Shown: positions 18,716 to 28,990 of the stretch, in pieces
Layout of the letters: every line of letters begins with the position of its first letter
Position numbering within the stretch: position 1 is the stretch's first letter
From: Trichomonas vaginalis G3
Lineage: Eukaryota; Parabasalia; Trichomonadida; Trichomonadidae
Length of the DNA stretch: 64,000 nucleotides
Reading direction: 5' to 3'
Assembly (NCBI RefSeq): GCF_026262505.1
Contig: NC_067206.1
Location: 5,732,879 to 5,796,878 of the forward strand
Notes under the pieces: model-generated
What the model saw: the letters and a program-made list of their open reading frames with translations, nothing else
Told to the model about the DNA's origin: nothing
The model's database searches: none
Program-made: the position numbers and the translations under genes

Positions 18716-19279
18716 ATGTCCGACGTCCCACCAACCGAGTCCATTCCCAAACCAGAGGAACCTAAAGCACCAGCCCCTGCACCTCAGTTCCAGCAAGTAC
18801 CTCCGATTTACTACCAATTTCCACCTCAAGGTTACTACCCACCACAAGGCTTCCCGAACTACCCTCCTCAGCCTATGCCTTACTTCCCCAACCCTTGGAT
18901 GTTTATGCAAAACCCTGCCCCACAATTCCAATCTCAATCCAAGAGAGACCAAGAGTTCGAAGAAGGTCTGAACCGCTTACGCAAAGATTATGCTACTGCC
19001 CCTATGGAAGACGACAGGCTTTCAGTCTCTTCCCTCAAATCGACCGATTCGACTCGTACCACAGATTCGGTTCGTGACCGTGAAGACTACCTCAAGCAGT
19101 CTGAGAGACTCTTCATCCTACAACCATTTACAGTTGGAGCTCTCAAGAACATGCGCAATTACGAAGGTCAGACACCAGCTGGAGACCGCAAAACAGACGT
19201 ACTCGCAAGAGCCGTCCAGCTCGTCAAAACAAAGACTGAGATAGTCGACTTCATTCTTGCAGCTTGCCCATACAAGTAA
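18716..19279 (+). CDS. Pro/Tyr/Gln-rich Maverick protein, 187 residues
   Basis: Begins MSDVPPTESIPKPEEPK. Residues 20-75 are a Pro/Tyr/Phe/Gln-rich low-complexity region with PPQGYYPPQGF-like repeats; the C-terminal half is a charged helix-rich domain ending FILAACPYK. The N-terminus survives as a relic at about 2,480-2,555. Such a tail-plus-domain layout occurs in virion proteins, but no family is recognised. Confidence 0.5.
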   Translation: MSDVPPTESIPKPEEPKAPAPAPQFQQVPPIYYQFPPQGYYPPQGFPNYPPQPMPYFPNPWMFMQNPAPQFQSQSKRDQEFEEGLNRLRKDYATAPMEDDRLSVSSLKSTDSTRTTDSVRDREDYLKQSERLFILQPFTVGALKNMRNYEGQTPAGDRKTDVLARAVQLVKTKTEIVDFILAACPYK

Positions 19280-19307
19280 AAAAATAAACAATTACGAGTT
19301 AAACTTT

Positions 19308-19508
19308 TTATTCTTTCTTTTCTGAGTTGTTTAGAGCTGGTTTCTCTTGTAGGAACCTTTCGTACTCTTCCATGGTCATGTAATTGCGAATTTTGTACGC
19401 AATTCCAGGTTCGTTGTTTTTGAACCTGATGTATGTAACGCTTCCATCCTCCTCGGGGAAGTAAGCTGCTAACATCTGACCAAGTTTTCTCGGTGACTCG
19501 GAGCTCAT
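19308..19508 (-). CDS. Small Maverick protein, 66 residues
   Basis: Begins MSSESPRKLGQMLAAYFPEE and ends with a Lys/Glu tail (KKE). The start is directly preceded, in sense, by AAAAAGTGACATTTTTA. It shares a YLQ/ERFLQE-type helical end but no known family. Convergent with the Pro/Tyr-rich gene. Confidence 0.45.
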   Translation of the reverse strand: MSSESPRKLGQMLAAYFPEEDGSVTYIRFKNNEPGIAYKIRNYMTMEEYERFLQEKPALNNSEKKE

Positions 19509-19530
19509 TAAAAATGTCACTTTTTAAACG
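19500..19530 (-). promoter_or_regulatory. AAAAAGTGACATTTTT start motif
   Basis: In sense orientation TTTAAAAAGTGACATTTTTA ends at the ATG of the 66-residue gene. The same motif with T for A in the middle precedes the 64-residue gene at 19,756-19,775. Confidence 0.4.
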
Positions 19531-19560
19531 TTAAGTTTTTAGTCTTATTTTACCCTTTGT

Positions 19561-19755
19561 TTACCCTTTGTTTACCCTTTGTTTGTCAAGGTAGTATTGG
19601 AGTGCAATTTCTCCAAATTCTCTGTGTCGGAGTTCTTCAGCATTTTCCAAGGTGTACCTGGAGAACTCAAAGAAGTTGTCAAGAAGATACTGCCATGCTG
19701 CTCTTCTGAGTTCGTCGGTATTTTGGAAGTGTTGCACCTTCGAGTCTTCGGACAT
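19561..19755 (-). CDS. Small Maverick protein, 64 residues
   Basis: Begins MSEDSKVQHFQNTDEL, a helical small protein ending YYLDKQRVNKG. Directly upstream, in sense, is GAAAAAGTGTCATTTTTTC. The end holds three tandem copies of TTTACCCTTTG on the plus strand (19,551-19,580), a short tandem repeat that runs through the stop. No family recognised. Confidence 0.45.
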   Translation of the reverse strand: MSEDSKVQHFQNTDELRRAAWQYLLDNFFEFSRYTLENAEELRHREFGEIALQYYLDKQRVNKG

Positions 19756-19917
19756 GAAAAAATGACACTTTTTCATTATATAACTGTTATTTTTTGACGA
19801 AGTGAACTTTGACACTTCGTAAAAAAAATCCCTGAAATCATATCTTTTATACAAAATAGAAAAAATAAAGTTAGTTTTATTTTTATTTATTTTTTTATTT
19901 TGTATGTAAAGACAGAT

Positions 19918-20811
19918 ATGTCAACAACAGAGAACACAACAACAGTTATAGTCCATGAAGCTATAAATGAAGAATATGAGTACATACAGTTTAACAAACA
20001 ACTCCGTCTCATTCGTTCGGTCAAAGACGATATGTACCAAATGCAAAGTATTTTGACAGCATGTTTTGCTCCAGATACTAAGAAACCACAAGACTGGTTT
20101 AGGAACCAAAGCACTATTGAACTATTAAATGAAGCTGAAAATTCGACTACGGATTTTTTCGTAGTCGCAAAAACTCGAGTAAGTAAAAAACCGCAGTCGC
20201 CAAAACTCTATGAAAACAGTGAAGAACAGCGAGTAGGTAAAAAACCCCAGTCGCCAAAACTCTATGAAAATCGTGAAAAATTGCCAAACGTTTGAGAGGA
20301 TATTATGTACATAGACTTCTTGTAAATGCTGTTGCAATGTGGGCTTCGCCTCGTTATGCATGGCATTTACAGACTTCTTGACGAAATTCATAGACAAGAA
20401 CGTGAAGAGCTAGAGAACAAGCTTGAAGCAAAAGACAAAAGCATTCAGAAAAGAATACCACGTTCGGTACCAAAAGGAAAGGAAAAGAACTATAAGTATA
20501 TGATTTATACTGAAGAGATGGAAAATGAAGAAGATAAAGATATGGTTATGTTGCATTTAGTCAGAAGAAACAACAAAAGCTTTTACGACCTTGCTAAGAT
20601 TTACAAATCTGACAGAAATTGGTTCTATCGCGAAAAACTTACCGATTTCAATGACACCGAATGAAGATGTGAAACAAATAGTTCAAGATACGTTACCTCA
20701 AACACACTATGATATGAAAGGTTGTTACAATACTTACCTTCAAAGAAGACTTACCGCTACTGAAGGAAAAAATAACAGATATTTTTGACAACTTCAAACA
20801 AGCAGAGTAAA
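19918..20811 (+). pseudogene. KilA-N domain protein (right arm)
   Basis: Nearly identical to the left-arm gene at 2,903-3,796, with the same DWFRNQST half, hairpin-derived KPQSPKLYEN units and Lys/Glu-rich C-terminal part. The number and sequence of hairpin units differ from the left copy: an extra unit with a TCGTAGTC hairpin is present at 20,141-20,200. The downstream part is broken in a few places. The shared TTTTGTATGTAAAGACAGAT leader precedes it. Confidence 0.75.
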
Positions 20812-20822
20812 TGAACTCTTTA

Positions 20823-21695
20823 TTTTACGCTTGACTTTTACAATTTGAACTTTGTTTGCGTAGATATGAATTCTGAAAGAAGTATGAGGTCTTGTATGAC
20901 TTTATCTTCCCCATAGTTCATGTCTGTCAAACTTACCTGCCATGGACTCTTTCATAAGTTCCATGAAATCGTCTTCGGACAATCCGGGAAAAGTATAATG
21001 TCAGTAAGTATTCTTTTAACATCCTTACTTAAACTCTTTGCTGTCTGTACACATATTACGACTGAGATGTTAAAGTGTCTGAGCTTCTAAGAATTCGACA
21101 CATATCTTGTTCTCTATTCTTTAACAAAGGATGAGAGGCGAAATCATCTAAGATAAGAAGACACCTATGAGGGTATGTCTTCCAATCGTAAGATTGCAAT
21201 TTCTTCGAAATGTATTCTATCTCTTTCTGTTTGTTTCTGAAGTGTTTCTTCTCTAATATTCTCTGCATTTCCTCATTTGGGTCTTTAAACTTAGAATTTA
21301 TATACTCATTATAGCATTATACTTCAAAACTCTTCTTTGGTACTTCTTTATCCAATCTAACAACTCAGAGTCTTTTATACATACTAACTTAGACTTCTTT
21401 ATAATATCTTTGAACGAATTGACGGTTTGGTCAAATTGACCAGAAGTACTACAAATGACAACTAACTCATAGAAATGGGTTCTTCTCATCTAGTTCTTGT
21501 TGTTGTGCAGCCATTTTAAGATAAGTGAAAGTCTTACCCGACCCCGGTGGTGCAATTAGACCTGTATATACATTCTGAGCAAATAAAGAACTTGTCATGT
21601 ATAGGTTTTATCTGAGCATTTTCTAACTTCCTCTTGTTCTTGTTTAAAACATTCTCAAATTTTTTGTCAATGTCAGCAAACTTTTTTTCTAACAT
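20823..21695 (-). pseudogene. Genome-packaging ATPase (right arm)
   Basis: Mirror copy of 1,585-2,459 with the same LLILDDFASHPLLK Walker B stretch and ELVVICSTSGQFDQ segment. Broken in several places. The 430-bp hairpin insert of the left arm is missing behind it; KilA-N follows directly. Confidence 0.75.
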
Positions 21696-21730
21696 ATTTT
21701 TAGAAAAATTAAAATTTTATCTTTTAGAAA

Positions 21731-22172
21731 ATGTCTAGCGATTTCGCTATCTATATTCGAGACAAGCTTTTCGACAGCAAAACATCTGTCGACCATAAAT
21801 CTTACATAGTGTAAACAAGAAAGGAATTTGTTCTAAAGTTCTGTTTCTGGGATATGACAAGAACCATAAAACATTAAGCAGAGCAGTCTTAAAATTTGTC
21901 AATGACAGACTTGTTGACAGAGATGACGCCTCTTGGAGATGAAGTCCAACAAAACTTTTAGAATGCAAAGAAGACACATGCGCCGTTCTTGAAATGAAAT
22001 AGAAAACAGAATAGATGAGCTATTAAAGGACAAAGAACTTTTACATAAATTAGTTGCGCCAAATTTGACATAACTCCACCAGAAAAGAAGAAAGAAAGAA
22101 AGAAGAAAGAAAGTAGAAGAAGAGAAGAAAGAACCTGAACTAGTTCCAGAGAAAAAGAAATTTGACATGTAA
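21731..22172 (+). pseudogene. Lys/Glu-tailed Maverick protein (right arm)
   Basis: Counterpart of complement 1,089-1,549, beginning MSSDFAIYIRDKLF and ending ELVPEKKKFDM. Broken. The purine repeat before the end differs in length from the left arm. Confidence 0.45.
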
Positions 22173-22188
22173 AAATAAAATTTTATTT

Positions 22189-22608
22189 TTAGAACATTTC
22201 TGGGTCAATGTCAATGTTCTCTTCCTCTTTAGGAGTAAACACTGGCTTAGACTCTAAAATCTTTTTACCCAATTTACCTTGAACTTCTACAACTTTAGAC
22301 TCATAATATTCATAGTCGTCTGCTTTCTTTGGTTCATAAGGTATAACAAGTTTGTATGCTTTGCCTTCTTTAAGGTTTGAAAACCTTCTGTCAAAACTTT
22401 CTTTGACTGTTAACAAACCTTCTATGTCTAAGTCTTCAAATTTCGCACCATTTTTAGTCACAATAGCAAACTTAACTGGTTCGATGTTCCAAACTTTGCT
22501 GAATGAAGACTTTTCAAAATGGTAGAAGTAAACATTCAAATATGTGAATGGGTCTAGTTCTTCTTTAAGTCCTGACATGTACTTGTTTACTGAGATGAAT
22601 TTTGCCAT
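22189..22608 (-). CDS. Conserved Maverick protein, unknown (right arm)
   Basis: Begins MAKFISVNKYMSGLKEELD, reads LVIPYEPKKADDYEYYESK in its middle and ends DIDPEMF. This copy has an open frame of 139 residues. It follows the helicase with an A/T-only gap of about 35 bases. Compare 654-1,072. Function unknown; a replication role is suggested only by its fixed place behind the helicase. Confidence 0.55.
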   Translation of the reverse strand: MAKFISVNKYMSGLKEELDPFTYLNVYFYHFEKSSFSKVWNIEPVKFAIVTKNGAKFEDLDIEGLLTVKESFDRRFSNLKEGKAYKLVIPYEPKKADDYEYYESKVVEVQGKLGKKILESKPVFTPKEEENIDIDPEMF

Positions 22609-22642
22609 CTTTTCTATCGGATAAAAAAATATTTTTTTAAAT

Positions 22643-23874
22643 TTACTCATAAAAAATTTTCTTTGTATATACACCATTCTGTACGTCTAAAAGACTTTTG
22701 ACATTTGCCAAGAATGTTACGTTTAAGCTGTCATATAACCATATTCTTGACAATATTGTTTATACGAATCGTACAATGACCTTTCATCTAAACACTCAAA
22801 GTCAGTTTCATCTATGAACAGTTCATATACACTCTTGTTTGCTTCTAACAATGTTTGTCTCTCTTCGGTATGTGGAATTTGTCTTGGATTGAACTTAGAA
22901 ATATCTAATGTCATGAAATATGAGAACAAGTGGTTGTAAAAGTCAGATGTCAAAGTTTCTGCTAAGTCGTCAAAATATTCTGTATCTTGCATATGAGAAT
23001 CTGACGTTCTGACAACTACATATCTTCTGTCAGAACTTTCTAACTTCATCGGAACAGCATTGTTTGAAACCATAATGAAGTTTGCAACATTTTCACAAAC
23101 TCTTTGGTCTTTATATTTTCTTTCAACAACACCAACTTTGTCTTTATAAGACTCTTCAAAGCATCTGAGTTCAAAACTTTTGTTGTATCTATACTTTGAA
23201 GTTCATTGCAAACTATAAGTTTCATATTCTCTATTGAAGAGTTAAACTTGCCACAGATGTTTTCTAAGTTTGTCATATTAGGTTCGAATAACCTTCTAAC
23301 AGTTTGCAAAAATATCTGTAAAGAATGTGTTCTTACCAGTTCCTTGTTTTCCAATTATAATGAGAGCAGTTTCATTTTTAGCACTTGGATGTTGTAAGAT
23401 GTTTGCAAACCAACATAAGATATACTCATAGACTCTTTCGTTTCCATTGCATATAATTTCTTTGACATGGTCTAACCAAGCTTCTATAATATTTTCTTTC
23501 CATTCTACTTGTTCGTATTTATATCCAGTGAAGATAGAATAGAAGTTTGGAGAAGGTGTATAGAACTTTATACCTCGAACTGAAAAATCTTCTAACTTTG
23601 ACAATAAGATATCCCAAGCATCTAACATCTTCATGCCAACTTGTACAACTTTTATTTTCTTAAGTTTCTGTCTACATTCTTGTTCTGAAACTATTGTTGC
23701 TCTTGGTTTGTTAAAGACAACATCCCATTCTTTCATGACATAACATTCTGGGGCAGAGTCAACATAAATGACTAAACGTTTCAAATTCTCGACTGCTTTG
23801 TTATAGTCTCTAAATGGACACATATTTCTGAAGGCTTGGAAGTCATAAAAATCTGAAACGTCTATTCTGTACAT
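22643..23874 (-). pseudogene. SF3-type replicative helicase (right arm)
   Basis: The N-terminal 190 residues contain LIIIGKQGTGKNTFFTDIF, a clear Walker A loop of superfamily 3 helicases of the D5/virophage/Polinton type, preceded by a WFANILQHPS motif. The C-terminal part repeats the left-arm protein at 1-617. The start at 23,874 has the TTTATTTTTATAAAA leader shared with polymerase B. The locus is broken in a few places. Confidence 0.8.
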
Positions 23875-23902
23875 TTTTATAAAAATAAAAAAAAATATTT
23901 TT

Positions 23903-24698
23903 TTATTCTTGACTTTGTTGTTGCATTTGTTCCATTTGTTGTTCTTGAGCTATTTGTTGTTGAAGTTGTTCTTGTAATACAATACTTTCACCAGTTGCAT
24001 CTTCCAATTCGAAACTTTCTGCCGTCATTGACAAATACATAGGACATAAAAGTTTTACAGGAACAAAGTTTGCGTCAACTAATGTCAAACGTTATACTTG
24101 CCAAAGTGTTTGAGTTCACTAAGGTTGAAAATTCTGCATTCGAATGAACAATAGGCAAACCAGCAGAGAAAGTATTGTTATACGCATAAGTATCTTTTGG
24201 TCATAATAGTTTCTGTCGACATTCGAATACACTTTGAACCTAAGTTTGAAACAATATATAAGATTGGTGTGCTTAATGTCAATGGAATAGACATTCCTTG
24301 TATGACACCTTTTCCTGTTATAGGAAACTGTTGGTAGTAAAAACCAGAAATAAGTTTTGTATTATAGCTCATATCGTTTATAGTAAAACTCAGTCGGACA
24401 TCCAAACATAATGAAACCTGCTCTAGTTGCAGCACATGTTACACCCGTCCTTAAAGTATTAAATAAGTCAACAAAACCTGTTGGTGGTATATCTGAGTAA
24501 GTATCTTCAAAGGAGTATTTTTTACCATTCACAACAATAAAGTCTTCTGGTGTCAAAAGAGCAAAACAGGCTTTAGTCGTCATTGTGTTTAAAGTTAGTT
24601 TACAATACCGTCCTTGGACTTTGTAAGTTTGTTGTTATAGAATTATATGACTCAGGGTTTTTAGTCGTAATAGTATAAACCATTATGTCTTCTGCCAT
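23903..24698 (-). pseudogene. Minor capsid (penton-like) locus
   Basis: Begins MAEDIMVYTITTKNPESYN. Later stretches (GKGVIQGMSIPLTLSTP, ECYVM-free beta-rich text, YLSMTAESFELEDATGE) and a Gln-rich C-terminal tail suggest a jelly-roll virion protein. It precedes the major capsid cluster as minor capsid genes do in Polintons and virophages. Broken in several places. Identification is from context and composition. Confidence 0.4.
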
Positions 24699-24708
24699 TT
24701 ATATATAT

Positions 24709-24939
24709 TTAAAAGTTTTTCTGAAAGTGGAGAAGAACTTCATCTAAACTTTCACATGGCGTTTCTTGAAGTTCTCTGTCTAAGAAGTTCAAATATTTTG
24801 TAAAGACATAGAACTTTCCTTTGTCTACACGAACAAACAAAACAGGGTCTTTCATATCGTTCAAAAGTGTGTAAAGTCCTTTACATGAAATAAAGTCTAT
24901 ATTATTTTTCTTCAAACATCTTTCAAGAAGTTTTGACAT
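24709..24939 (-). CDS. Small Maverick protein, 76 residues
   Basis: Begins MSKLLERCLKKNNIDFISC and ends LDEVLLHFQKNF. Basic N-terminus, alternating hydrophobic strands in the middle (DPVLFVRVDKGKFYVF). Ten bases separate it from the minor capsid locus start. No family recognised. Confidence 0.45.
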   Translation of the reverse strand: MSKLLERCLKKNNIDFISCKGLYTLLNDMKDPVLFVRVDKGKFYVFTKYLNFLDRELQETPCESLDEVLLHFQKNF

Positions 24940-24989
24940 TTTTACTTAGCAAATAAATTTTAATGAAATGTTGTGGTCGTCAAATATTT

Positions 24990-25520
24990 TTATAACGTCT
25001 GGAAACTATACTTTAAGTTCAACGTTTCACCTCCTTTCATAACGTATATCTTGTCAATGACATTATATGAAACACCACAGCAACTAATGTCGGGTTCTAT
25101 TTCTTTGATGTTTATATCGTCTGCCTCTGTCAAAAGTTTCAATAGTTCTTTCAAGACTTCATGAGTGCAATGACATATGAGTTCACTTTTACAGGGTTTG
25201 TTCGACCAAGTTAACATTATACTTAAAGCTTGACAAATCTTCTCCTGAGTTTGAAGTTTGTCTTTAAGTTGTTGGTAGTCATTTCGAATATCTGCAACAG
25301 AACTTAAGTCTCTGCTAACTTCAGGATATGTTGGTTGTTCTTTTACAGGAACAATTGTTATACCATCTTCGTCTTCGTATGGTTTCCCCACTTCAACATC
25401 TCTGTCTTTGACATTGACAACAACACTTTGACTGTTGTTTGAGTTGGTGAATTTAACTTCACATCTGCCACCGCCATTAAACCTTTTGAAACACTACGCT
25501 TCTATTTTTCGGAAATGACA
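24990..25520 (-). pseudogene. Unknown Maverick protein with Cys-rich centre
   Basis: The main frame (24,990-25,391) has EVSRDLSSVADIRNDYQQL, a coiled-coil-like stretch, then KPCKSELICHCTHEVL and DISCCGVSYNV. Upstream coding extends to about 25,520 but is broken. Clustered Cys/His could bind zinc. No family recognised. Divergent from the small gene at 25,539. Confidence 0.4.
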
Positions 25521-25538
25521 TTTTACTTAGAATAAAAA

Positions 25539-25872
25539 GATGGACGTATTCGAGTATCTCTTCGAATTGAAGCAGAACAAAGTTTACACACACAAACAAT
25601 ACAAATACATTGACAGAATAGTTCTTTATACAAACAATGGTAAATGTTATAGAATAGCAATATTTGCTGAACCAAAATATTTCATAAAGCAAAGAAAGTT
25701 GGTATAACTGAAATGGTGAAAGTTCTTGACGTTGACAAAAATATAACAACAAAACTTACAGATATTTCTAAAGGTAAGTTTATCTTACAATATTATGTCA
25801 AAACTGGCGTACTGTCAATATTTGACGGAGAGAAGTCAGTTCAAGAACAACTTACTGACCTGCTGCCAAAAT
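25539..25872 (+). pseudogene. Small Maverick gene on the opposite strand
   Basis: Begins MDVFEYLFELKQNKVYTHKQ and includes RIVLYTNNGKCYRIAIF and GKFILQYYVKTGVLSIFDG, suggesting a small beta-rich protein. Converges with the major capsid locus. Broken. Function unknown. Confidence 0.4.
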
Positions 25873-25879
25873 CTGCTCG

Positions 25880-27452
25880 ATGGAAGCTGTCGTTATGCCA
25901 ATCTGAGGAGCCCCAGCAGGTTTCATCGAACGAATCTTCAAAAGAGCATCTTCCGTGAAAAGTGCTATTGGTTTTGTAAACTTCTTTGCTCTCAGTTCAT
26001 CTGGACCGTCTCTGTCACCAGTATATTGTATTTGTACAGTACCAACAGTTGAAATACCACCATAAAGTCTTCTGAGTCAGCAAATGGAATGCCAAGCCAA
26101 AAGTTTGAACGGTCTCCATTTGTATATTGGTTTTTTTGACCTCCTGTATGAGTCCATACTTTCACATATGGCATAATAGAACTTTGCATTTCAGGGTTAA
26201 TTTGTTGTGAAATTGTTGTTAAAGTTTCATAGCATCTAATGTCAAGTTGTATGACCTCATATCCTCAACTGTAGAATATTCTTCTCTTGATAATATTTGC
26301 CATCTATGTTTATATGATATTTAATACCGGGGTGTAGAAACAAGAAATAGTCATTTATATTCGTCTGAACAGTACAAACATAGTATCTGCATGTTTCATT
26401 GCAGTTGTTAAAGCAATATCTGTTCTTGCACCTGGGTCAGCACTTTGGTTTCCAACTTCACCTGCAAAGTCTTTGACAGATATTTGGTGTATAGGGAACA
26501 TAAGTGGAACTGCAATATATTTGGCAGCTAAAGCATTTGAAATATCTGGGTCCAACATATAGACTGCAAGTCTGCTTTCTATTCTCTTGCATTCAAATTT
26601 TTCGCATGTAAACTTAACTGGGTCCCAAGCAGTTCCAGCAGCATTGAAATAATAGTTTACTTCATTGTTGAAGTTTGAGAAACCAAAGTCTAAGTCAACT
26701 TTGTCTTTGCAAAAGTCACGAACTTGGCTCCACCAGTTCCAGCTACAGTAATGCTGAATGGGTCTTGTGTTGGTGCAATGACTAAGTTATTTTTGCTTGG
26801 AGTAAGTTCAATAGAAATTTTTCCTGCCCAGTTTGGCAAGTATCTTAAAAACCTGAAGATGAGGAAAGATGACAAAGGAACTCTAAGTTTCAGTTTTACT
26901 TTAGTGGCAGCAGTTCCATCTGAACCAGAAAGGTTAACATAAACTCCTGGAACGTTAGGGTCAAGTCTTCTTATTTTCTCAATATTTGCATACTGGTCTG
27001 TTTGTTCTCTAGCTTGTGGTTGTACTGAGTTTCTCAAAGCGAACCATTCATAGTTTGCCCATGTTACTGTTTTGAACTAAGTCAGAGTTAGAATATATCT
27101 TATATCCCATGAAAACTTCTGGAGCATATTGGTATCCGACATAGAAAATTCCATTGCAACCTTTCTTGTCAGACAACTTGGCAGAAGGTTTTATTTCAAT
27201 GTCTTGTTCCACGTATAAGAATGAGTTGTCAATAGAAATAATATGAAACCTGTCGCAAGCAATATCTACTGTTGTTGAAGAACCTTCTCCAAACTCACCT
27301 ACGTTTCCATAAGAAACAGCAGTTGTATATTCGTAAGTTCCAGGAACTATTTCTGACCTTCTAATGGCATTGTCGCATTCGTTATACCATTCGGAAACAT
27401 TTCCGTTCATAGCATCCAAAACTGTTGGCGTTATATTCTGAGCGGCGTACAT
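25880..27452 (-). pseudogene. Major capsid protein (double jelly-roll) locus
   Basis: Beta-rich stretches typical of Maverick major capsid proteins: TYEYTTAVSYGNVGEF, FHIISIDNSFLYVEQD, KLKLRVPLSSFLIFRFL, ISVKDFAGEVGNQ and FWLGIPFADSEDFMV. The layout (about 500 codons, beginning MYAAQNITPTVLDAMNG) fits a double jelly-roll hexon-type protein that forms icosahedral shells. Broken in several places. Its family is inferred from length, composition and position, since no profile search was possible. Confidence 0.6.
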
Positions 27453-27604
27453 TTCATATGGGTAAAAATATAGAATAGTTGGATTTATATATCATAATAG
27501 AACCCACTCGGACCAAGCTTTACTTTCTTCCTGACTGAGTTTTTAACTCTTCTTTTCCTTCATTGCCACTACTTTCACTAGATGAAGTTACTTCTTCACT
27601 ACTT

Positions 27605-27715
27605 TCACTTTGTTCTACTCTTCTTCTTTGGTGTCGCTTTTGGTAACTTGCCCTCTGCTTCAAGTTGTTGCATCTTTGCCTCATGTTCACTACTAGTATG
27701 TTGTAAATTTCCCAT
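27605..27715 (-). CDS. Possible small basic protein, 36 residues
   Basis: MGNLQHTSSEHEAKMQQLE followed by a Lys-rich end (KKKSRTK). It overlaps the end of the upstream gene by 23 bases. Just ahead of the capsid locus. Could be a core-type DNA-binding peptide or a chance frame; followed by Ser/Glu-rich DNA in the same region. Confidence 0.25.
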   Translation of the reverse strand: MGNLQHTSSEHEAKMQQLEAEGKLPKATPKKKSRTK

Positions 27716-28990
27716 GTCCTTTTTGCTTTGGGCTCTGGTCGCCCATCTCAGGTAACCTATATCCTAGAAAGATTTTGTCATAGTTTGTATTTGAGTCTTC
27801 GCGTATTGTTTGCATGACTCTTTCCTGAGTTTCCGGTTCAAGCTCTTCAAACAGAGCTTGTCCATATGGAATAAGCTCGTTTCCAAATATATGTTTTTGT
27901 AGCCATTCTGGTTTTCTTTCCATGTTACCAATAATATCTTTTGTGAATGGGAAAGCTTTTACCCAATGTTTCAGTCTTGCGTCATTTATTTCTGTAGTTG
28001 GTTTTATTTTGTCAAGGAACATGTTTTTCAATACTAACATTTCATTTGGTACTGTCCATTTGAGTTTTCTTAAATATTCATCCCTTCTCGGTTCATTGTC
28101 TGCAAAGTAAGTTTTTATGACATTTTGTAAACTTTTGTTTGCAAGGTCATGTACAATAGGTTCTCTTCCTTCTATCTCCTAACTTTCTTTCTAAACTCTT
28201 CACCAAATATACCATCTCTATGGTTCTGTGTAGTTCTTTGAGATAAATGTTTTAGAACGTCAGGTGTTATATTTCCATCAGCCATGTTCATTTCATACTG
28301 GTTCAAAATATCTGCATCTTTCATATCTTTCAATGGCATTAAAGCCGCGCTGAAAATACCAGCTACATCTGGTTCACCATTCACTTCCATTGCGTCTACA
28401 ACTTCTTGGAATTGTGGTTGTAAGTTTATGAACCACCTATCCGGATTAGCTTTATGACCCCATCTCATTGTAGTTCCATCGTCTGCAGAAACAAAAGTAG
28501 GTTTGTTTCCATATTGGCTAGGTTCTGAATGAACTTTAAACAATGTTTCATTTCTATATGTTTTGGTGAAATTTAACCTTTTATTTTCACCGAGTTCAGC
28601 CAAAGATTGAACGTTATATGCTCGTAAGTAAAAAGGATTGTTGTATTTGTGTACATTATCTTTCAGTACTTCCATTCTATGCTGGATATTTTCATCTGAT
28701 GTTGGAGTCTTTTGTATGTCGGCGAACATTTTTCGATATTCTTCTACTATGTCAGCTGAATTTTTCTTAGACTCTTGGAAAGATTCCATATTCTCCGCAT
28801 ACTCTTGTTGAGGGTCAAGATTTTTCGGCTGTTCCAAATCTTCATCTAGTTCTGTGAAGTTAGTTTCCAAAGGAGGGACTTGTTCGTTTCCTTCTGGCTC
28901 TTCTAGCTGTTGTTGCTGAACTATTTCTTCCATGTCTGGTTGTATCTGAACTTCTTCCTGTGGAGTTTCTTGTACCTCATCTGCTGGCAT
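27693..28990 (-). pseudogene. Large Maverick protein with acidic N-terminus
   Basis: N-terminal 95 residues are Glu/Gln/Pro-rich (MPADEVQETPQEEVQ), followed by a helical region and a conserved-looking domain (FVSADDGTTMRWGHKANPD, WFINLQPQFQEVVDA). The second frame (27,693-28,040) continues with helical sequence ending GHGKFTTY. Starts inside the end of the 644-residue gene, a 70-base overlap suggesting coupled genes. Broken once or twice. Family unknown; likely virion or scaffold from its place. Confidence 0.45.

Noticed and set aside
18061-18750. Longer version of the 129-residue gene through the hairpin array
   Set aside because: The extra N-terminal part is repeat-derived and overlaps the divergent gene's start.
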